A stretch of 9,035 nt of DNA, from the NCBI GenBank assembly GCA_019308655.1, contig JAFDHS010000069.1, forward strand, positions 1 through 9,035, given 5' to 3'. The translations under genes were made by a program, and so were the position numbers. Positions 5,360 through 9,035 of the stretch are shown here, in pieces; within the stretch, counting starts at the first letter, position 1; each line of letters starts with the position of its first letter. Source of the stretch: Deltaproteobacteria bacterium (GTDB lineage: Bacteria; Desulfobacterota; Desulfobacteria; Desulfobacterales; JAFDHS01). The notes below the pieces were generated by a model that searched no databases, was not told the DNA's origin, and saw only the letters and a program-made list of their open reading frames with translations.

Positions 5360-5622
5360 ATGAGCAAGAGGGCAACAATACGAGCTTGGATACAACCAGA
5401 TTTCAGAGAAAATGCAGAGCATCTATTTCGCAGACCTGGATTGATATCAACACAGGCAATTACCGTGTTCTATAAGCAGGTCGAGTTGCAAAATGGGCAA
5501 CCCTTTTAACTTGCTATTTCCAATGAGACAATGCGCCGGATCTTCCCAAGCACCGCTTCCAGACATGATCTGATTGTTTGCGAAGACGTCGATGATTGTT
5601 CAGAAGGCGCGGTACTTCGTAA
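5360..5622 (+). pseudogene. RelB/DinJ-family antitoxin, broken by nonsense and frameshift
   Basis: The frame opens MSKRATIRAWIQPDFRENAE and runs to ITVFYKQVELQNGQPF, the ribbon-helix-helix N terminus of DinJ/RelB antitoxins (compare the family pattern 'ATIRARIdP.lK..AE...lGLs.seAI..F..QV.l..GlPF'). Codon 50 is TAA (5507-5509) where the family usually has Glu (GAA), a one-base change. The same frame then gives LAISNETMRRIF and LIVCEDVDD, the expected C-terminal region. At about 5597 one T seems lost; restoring it yields DDLFRRRGTS and a stop at 5620-5622, for a total of 87 residues, the normal family length. No toxin gene follows: the zinc exporter starts 23 bases on. A truncated 49-residue DNA-binding domain could still be made from the intact RBS. 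Confidence 0.85.
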
Positions 5623-5645
5623 TTTCTCAGCAAAAAGGAATAAAT

Positions 5646-6545
5646 ATGTCTCATGATCACAACCATCAAAGAAGCAATTATAATCGCGCCTTCGCAATTG
5701 GCGTTGTGCTGAATGTCATTTTCGTTGCCATTGAAGCAGGCTATGGGGTGGCAGCAGGATCTTTGGCCCTGATAGCAGATGCCGGGCACAACTTAAGTGA
5801 TGTGCTAAGCCTATTGCTTGCGTGGGGCGCCGGCTTTCTGGCCACGAAAGCCGCAACAGAGAAAAGGACATATGGTTACCGCAAGGTAACGGTAGTGGCT
5901 TCTTTGGCCAGTGCAATATTGCTGCTTTTTGCGCTGGGCGGCATTACGTGGGAAGCCATTGGCCGATTCTTTGCTCCGAAACCGGTTGAGGGGATGACCG
6001 TTATCGTAGTTGCCGCCATTGGTGTTGTTATTAATACGGTAACAGCGTTACTTTTTGTTTCTGGCGGGAAACATGATCTGAACATCAGAGGTGCATTCCT
6101 TCATATGGCCGCCGATGCTGCTGTTTCATTCGGTGTAGTTGTGGCGGGCATAATCATCATAGTCACCGGCTGGTTGTTAGTTGATCCGCTGATCAGTCTT
6201 CTTATCGTGGCCGTTGTCCTTGTTGGTACTTGGTCTTTACTCTGTGATTCGACGAATCTTGCCATTGATTGCGTTCCGAAAAATATTGATATAGCCGGCG
6301 TAAAGAAATACCTAAACGGTCTTGAAAGCGTTTGTCAGACACATGATCTGCATGTTTGGCCGATGAGTACAACGGAAGTTGCTCTGTCCGTCCATTTGAT
6401 TATAGACGAGGATTGTCTGAAAAAGGATTTTCTGACTAAACTCCAGCAAGAATTACATGATCGTTTCGGCATAGAACACTCTACGATACAGATTGAAAGA
6501 ATAGGTAATGATCCATGTATGTTAGACAAAAATAGATGCATATAA
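5646..6545 (+). CDS. Cation diffusion facilitator, CzcD/ZitB-like zinc exporter
   Basis: This 299-residue inner-membrane antiporter would export Zn2+ (and possibly Cd2+ or Co2+) in exchange for protons. The N terminus is His-rich (SHDHNH). Six hydrophobic segments lie within residues about 15-215. The metal-site motifs are both HxxxD, H48/D52 in DAGHNLSD (TM2) and H153/D157 in HMAADA (TM5), the zinc-type arrangement. The C-terminal cytoplasmic domain carries THDLHVWPMSTTEVALSVHL, typical of CzcD. ATG at 5646 is chosen over an upstream frame start at 5574 because AAAAAGGAA lies just before it and the family N terminus starts there; the extra 24 residues would lie in the relB remnant. The gene follows a dead antitoxin in the place of its toxin, so the relB promoter may express it. 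A cysteine pair near the end (NDPCMLDKNRC) may bind metal. Confidence 0.93.
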   Translation: MSHDHNHQRSNYNRAFAIGVVLNVIFVAIEAGYGVAAGSLALIADAGHNLSDVLSLLLAWGAGFLATKAATEKRTYGYRKVTVVASLASAILLLFALGGITWEAIGRFFAPKPVEGMTVIVVAAIGVVINTVTALLFVSGGKHDLNIRGAFLHMAADAAVSFGVVVAGIIIIVTGWLLVDPLISLLIVAVVLVGTWSLLCDSTNLAIDCVPKNIDIAGVKKYLNGLESVCQTHDLHVWPMSTTEVALSVHLIIDEDCLKKDFLTKLQQELHDRFGIEHSTIQIERIGNDPCMLDKNRCI

Positions 6546-6707
6546 AACGGCTGACAAATAATTTCAGTTTGGGAATATTTTTCACAGGCGGTTTTTCAAA
6601 AGCCGTTGATGTCCTTTTCTATGAAAAAACAAGTAAGATGCCCCCGAAATTCTTCACGGGACTCGCAACATGATGACCTCTTTTCCAATTTATAGGATTG
6701 TTTTGCA
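6546..6707. other. Intergenic gap after the zinc exporter
   Basis: No gene is seen. AACGGCT at 6546-6552 can pair with AGCCGTT at 6601-6607, and a bulged hairpin can form around cggtttttcaaaagccg, but neither is followed by a clear U-tract. The right copy of the 20-bp flanking repeat is at 6635-6654. AGGATTG at about 6692-6698 is the weak RBS of the next small gene. Confidence 0.4.
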
Positions 6708-6941
6708 ATGTCAACAAATTCAAATATCCTGAAAAGTATACTTCAAGAAGAAATATCTGTTGAGGCAATCAATGTTCCTGAAAAAAAGAATTTTTGGGAA
6801 CCCAATGATGAAAAAACCAAAATATTTATAAACAAAAAAATCCTTGAATTGGGCAGTGTCAAATCAGTTAATGATTTCTATCGTGATGACTCTTTGATTT
6901 GTAAGTATGCAAAAAATATAGCCTCTGAAGTCTTAAATTAG
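6708..6941 (+). CDS. Small hypothetical protein
   Basis: This 77-residue protein is not recognised. It is charged, Lys/Glu/Asn-rich and without hydrophobic segments or a signal peptide, so it is presumably cytoplasmic. The second half (LGSVKSVNDFYRDDSLICKYAKNIA) looks folded and helical, and the overall composition is protein-like rather than random. AGGATTG stands about nine bases before ATG. The base composition is more A/T-rich than that of the zinc exporter upstream, which suggests a separate origin. It ends 36 bases before the converging glycosyltransferase gene. It could be an accessory or antitoxin-sized protein, but nothing in its sequence proves this. Confidence 0.55.
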   Translation: MSTNSNILKSILQEEISVEAINVPEKKNFWEPNDEKTKIFINKKILELGSVKSVNDFYRDDSLICKYAKNIASEVLN

Positions 6942-6977
6942 AGTTTCACCAGACCATAAGATAGTTTACAGTATCTT

Positions 6978-8111
6978 TTAATTAGCAGCCCGGCTTTCCC
7001 AAAGAGTGCCGAAGATCTTGTCGTATTCAGGAGCCATGCTCTGCCAGGAATACTTTTTAATACAATGACGAAAATTATGCTGCCGGATAGTAGTGATTTC
7101 TTGCAGAGACCTTGCGAGTTTTTCAACGAGTTCCTGAAAGTCATGGTAAAAGATTTCAGGATACCTCTCATAAGGAATAAGTTCGGGATAGGTAAGACGT
7201 TTTGGCAGCAAGGGGTAACAGCCGCAATACAGGGCTTCAACAATGCTTGCTCCGAAAAAATCCTGGTGAGATGTCACCGGCAGGATGTCGGCCCGATGAA
7301 GCCACTGCGCATAGTGTGCAAAATCTTCGGCATATCCATAGTGAACAACCTTGTTTCCCAACTTCTCACGAGCCGTTCCAAAAATGGGGTAATTTTGGCG
7401 AAAACTTTCTCCAAGAATCGCCACGCGAAAGTCCAGATCTTGCTCATGAAGCACGAACAGGGCCTGGAAAAATTCTTCGGGATTTTTATCATATTCCCAC
7501 CGATGATTCCAGAGAATGAGCGGAGCCTGATCGATATTTCCTTCTCTTTGTTCCTGTATCTCAGGGGCATGAAATCTCTGTAAATCTAATCCGAGATGTA
7601 ACACACAACTTTTGGCACGAATGGTTGCTACGGTTTCCAACTCGTTACGATCGGGAAATTGTTTCAGAAAGCGGGGTAATTCGTCTAAAAAGCTGTTGTA
7701 ATGATACCATGAGTTGAACACTACCTTATCCGCCGCCAGCGCAGAGCTATAGTTAATAAATCCATAATGTTGATCTCGCTTATAGCGAATATCCCGATCC
7801 TTAGGCGACCAGGGATAACATATTTGGTTTTCGTGAAAATAGATCGCGACAGGAAGACGCGCGGTCTTTTGACGAGTCAAGGCCAGAAAGGTTGTCAGAT
7901 CGAGCATATCAGTCACAAGAAGCATATCCGGCATAGCACCGGACTCCAAAAATTTTGTTGCCAGTGTGACTGCGCCACCATGCATGCGCCACTTCCAATA
8001 GTTTCCGCTGAGACTCAGAATGTCAATATTGTGGCCGCTATGCTGAGCGTATTCTGTTGCCCAGGCTGCATGCGAACCGGTAAAAAAAGGTTCAATAAGT
8101 GTAATATTCAT
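6978..8111 (-). CDS. Glycosyltransferase, tRNA-queuosine mannosyltransferase-like (DUF3524/GTDC1)
   Basis: This is a 377-residue GT-B glycosyltransferase. Residues 1-170 form the DUF3524 domain, recognised by IEPFFTGSHAAW (6-17), WKWRMHGG (39-46), the very conserved YFHENQICYPW (91-101), and VVFNSWYHYNSFLDELPRFL (130-149). The C-terminal Rossmann half has WNHRWEYDKNPEEFF (201-215) and the donor-binding block DFFGASIVEALYCGCYPLLP (284-303) with its Glu. Vertebrate GTDC1 (QTMAN) with this layout mannosylates queuosine at position 34 of tRNA-Asp; the bacterial homologue probably glycosylates Q-tRNA or a related acceptor. ATG at 8109-8111 is preferred to a GTG at 8126, since MNITLIEPFF is the family N terminus and a weak TGGAAA precedes it. 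No queuosine genes are nearby. Confidence 0.87.
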   Translation of the reverse strand: MNITLIEPFFTGSHAAWATEYAQHSGHNIDILSLSGNYWKWRMHGGAVTLATKFLESGAMPDMLLVTDMLDLTTFLALTRQKTARLPVAIYFHENQICYPWSPKDRDIRYKRDQHYGFINYSSALAADKVVFNSWYHYNSFLDELPRFLKQFPDRNELETVATIRAKSCVLHLGLDLQRFHAPEIQEQREGNIDQAPLILWNHRWEYDKNPEEFFQALFVLHEQDLDFRVAILGESFRQNYPIFGTAREKLGNKVVHYGYAEDFAHYAQWLHRADILPVTSHQDFFGASIVEALYCGCYPLLPKRLTYPELIPYERYPEIFYHDFQELVEKLARSLQEITTIRQHNFRHCIKKYSWQSMAPEYDKIFGTLWESRAAN

Positions 8112-8247
8112 ATTTTTCCAATACACGAGGCATCAGTATGGTGATTTCCTCTTCGTGTGACTAAAAGGAAAGGGTAGACTATAGAACAGGCCATTCCTTT
8201 GTGACCATGATCAATAATCAAGGTTTGACCCGATTCCTTTGCTGCTC
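8112..8247. other. Intergenic region between glycosyltransferase and higA
   Basis: This gap separates two minus-strand genes. The 9-base string attcctttg occurs twice, at 8193-8201 and 8233-8241, 40 bases apart. A candidate -10 TATAGT on the minus strand (about 8183-8178) could serve the glycosyltransferase gene, but no matching -35 stands out. No terminator hairpin with a U-tract is seen. Confidence 0.3.
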
Positions 8248-8523
8248 TCAGGCTACTTCGAGATGGAGGTTTTTGCCTACGGCTTGAGCATAATTCACCA
8301 ATGTTGAGAGGCGGATGTCTTCAGCATGATTTTCGATCCGGGAAATAGCAGATTTCTTGGTGTTCAATATATTTGCCACCTGCTCTTGAGTGAGGCCTGC
8401 TTCGAGGCGAGCCTGCTTCAGGAGAACACCAATTTTGAATTGCTCGTATCCTTTATCAAAATTTTTTGCAAATTTAGGGCTGCACTTTTTTCTGTTTTCA
8501 ATATATTTATCCAGATCATCCAT
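8248..8523 (-). CDS. higA: HigA/RelB2-type antitoxin, XRE family
   Basis: This 91-residue antitoxin has a helical N-terminal arm (DDLDKYIENRKK, then FDKGYEQFKIGVLLKQA) that should contact the toxin. A Cro/CI helix-turn-helix follows (AGLTQEQVANILNTKKSAIS, then RIENHAEDIRLSTL; residues about 42-75). The RIENHAEDIRLSTL string is a hallmark of this branch. It neutralises the HigB-type mRNA interferase encoded just upstream and, with it, represses the shared promoter. ATG at 8521-8523 is preceded by AAAGGATG, about ten bases away, which lies inside the toxin frame. The gene overlaps the toxin frame by 106 bases, far more than normal, because the toxin has lost its usual stop. The antitoxin itself looks intact. 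Confidence 0.9.
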   Translation of the reverse strand: MDDLDKYIENRKKCSPKFAKNFDKGYEQFKIGVLLKQARLEAGLTQEQVANILNTKKSAISRIENHAEDIRLSTLVNYAQAVGKNLHLEVA

Positions 8524-8828
8524 CGGTCTACATCCTTTAAAGGAGTTTTTTGGCTCTTCTTCTGAAACGAGTTGGTTAATATAATCAACTCATGACCATG
8601 AAAAAAGCCAAGAAGACGGAAAGTGTCTTTTCCAACATCAATTCTTGCTTCCCAAATATCATTTGTATTAACCATTTTCTTAAAATATTTAGACGGAATT
8701 CGATCAAGCTCTCGAATCAGTTTCAATACCCATGCTACCTTTGTCACCTGAGCGTCTGTCAGCCGATCCAAGTGATCTTTAACCGGACACTTGTCTGACG
8801 CCGTCCGATAGAATGAGATTGTTTTCAT
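8418..8828 (-). CDS. higB: HigB-type toxin (Gp49/RelE-like) with aberrant C terminus
   Basis: This 136-residue frame belongs to the phage-derived Gp49-like/HigB ribosome-dependent mRNA interferase family. The first 101 residues fit: DHLDRLTDAQVTKVAWVLKL, then IWEARIDVGKDTFRLLGFFH, then HELIILTNSFQKKSQKTP. The QKTP block normally leads into a last short helix (..eI..A..r..dyl) and a stop. Here KDVDR is followed directly by about 35 residues (WMIWINILKTEK onward) that are an out-of-frame reading of the higA start. The likely cause is loss of a few tens of bases at the toxin 3' end, fusing it onto the antitoxin. The catalytic Arg/Lys residues of the core remain, so activity is uncertain. The start at 8828 lacks a strong RBS; the first base lies about 30 bases from a good -35. 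Confidence 0.85.
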   Translation of the reverse strand: MKTISFYRTASDKCPVKDHLDRLTDAQVTKVAWVLKLIRELDRIPSKYFKKMVNTNDIWEARIDVGKDTFRLLGFFHGHELIILTNSFQKKSQKTPLKDVDRWMIWINILKTEKSAALNLQKILIKDTSNSKLVFS

Positions 8829-8832
8829 GGCT

Positions 8833-8863
8833 ACAAAGTATACAAATATGTGAACTTTGTCAA
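8833..8863 (-). promoter_or_regulatory. higBA promoter and inverted-repeat operator
   Basis: On the minus strand a consensus TTGACA (8863-8858) is followed by TATACT (8842-8837, 15-base spacer) or TACTTT (17-base spacer). ACTTTGT at 8854-8860 and ACAAAGT at 8833-8839 (plus-strand reading) form a perfect 7-bp inverted repeat with a 14-base gap, centres 21 bases apart, or two helical turns on one face. It covers the promoter from the -35 to the -10, the place expected for a HigA dimer to autorepress. The start codon is only five bases beyond the inner arm, consistent with a very short leader. Confidence 0.65.
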
Positions 8864-8995
8864 GGACGTAAGGATATCGTTTTTTTCAGGTGAAGATTTC
8901 CCTCATACGGGTCCTCGGCTCGAAATTTCAGGGTCAAACAATACCGGCCCATTTAACCACCACAATGCTGGATGAGCGTAACGATGTAGATGTAG

Positions 8996-9021
8996 GATGG
9001 GCAAAGCGGAGCGTGCCCATC
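8996..9021. repeat. REP-like palindrome at the right edge
   Basis: GATGGGCA (8996-9003) and TGCCCATC (9014-9021) form an 8-bp perfect stem around a 10-base centre, aagcggagcg. The sequence gtaggatgggcaaagcg resembles an interspersed palindromic element seen in many proteobacterial genomes. A short T-run follows (9022-9025), so it could also act as a terminator for whatever lies to the right. The rest of 8864-8995 holds no gene that I can see. Confidence 0.6.
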
Positions 9022-9035
9022 TTTTGCATTAAAAT

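Noticed and set aside
5574..5645. Upstream start for the zinc exporter
   Set aside because: It would add 24 residues that come from the dead relB region. AAAAAGGAA directly before 5646 and the His-rich N terminus favour the later ATG.
6958..6977. Hairpin aagata/tatctt as a bidirectional terminator between converging genes
   Set aside because: It has only six A/T-rich pairs with an 8-base loop, too weak to call.
7065..7583. 172-residue plus-strand frame opposite the glycosyltransferase
   Set aside because: It is antisense to a gene with strong family motifs and has no RBS.

Overview
The window looks like a mobile-element-scarred stretch of a bacterial chromosome with mid-range GC. The IS1-type remnant, the group II intron fragment, the toxin-antitoxin pieces and the DUF3524 glycosyltransferase suggest an environmental proteobacterium or Desulfobacterota (a sulfate-reducer-like genome). 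That assignment is inference and weak. No rRNA, tRNA or CRISPR array was seen.

Positions 1-4656, minus strand, hold one tightly packed operon read right to left. It starts with a PD-(D/E)XK/HsdR_N-like domain fused to a complete ParA ATPase. Next come a ParB-N protein with a SAP/Rho-N-like tail and two short membrane proteins that look like the two halves of an ArsP/DUF318-type permease. A LolD/MacB-type ABC ATPase and the first 224 codons of its FtsX/MacB-type permease, cut by the window edge, end the operon. Several junctions overlap by 1-4 bases, which implies translational coupling. At the permease/ATPase junction a perfect 44-bp tandem duplication has moved the ribosome binding site onto a 12-codon decoy copy of the ATPase N terminus.

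Positions 4727-5622 are a graveyard. A 5' fragment resembling group II intron domain I is followed by an internally deleted IS1-family transposase remnant. After these comes a RelB/DinJ antitoxin pseudogene with one nonsense codon and one frameshift, but with its promoter and RBS intact. Its toxin is gone. A CzcD-like zinc exporter (5646-6545) sits where the toxin would be expected. A small unrecognised ORF follows (6708-6941).

Positions 6978-8828, minus strand, hold a bacterial homologue of the tRNA-queuosine mannosyltransferase (GTDC1/QTMAN, DUF3524) and a HigBA-type toxin-antitoxin pair. The toxin frame has lost its normal end and runs over the start of the antitoxin gene. A 28-bp inverted-repeat operator overlaps the higBA promoter. 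The last 200 bases carry no gene and end in a REP-like palindrome.

The best candidate for something new is the nuclease-like-ParA fusion with its reduced ParB partner, coupled to the permease/ABC genes. Next is the duplication-generated leader peptide in front of the ABC ATPase.
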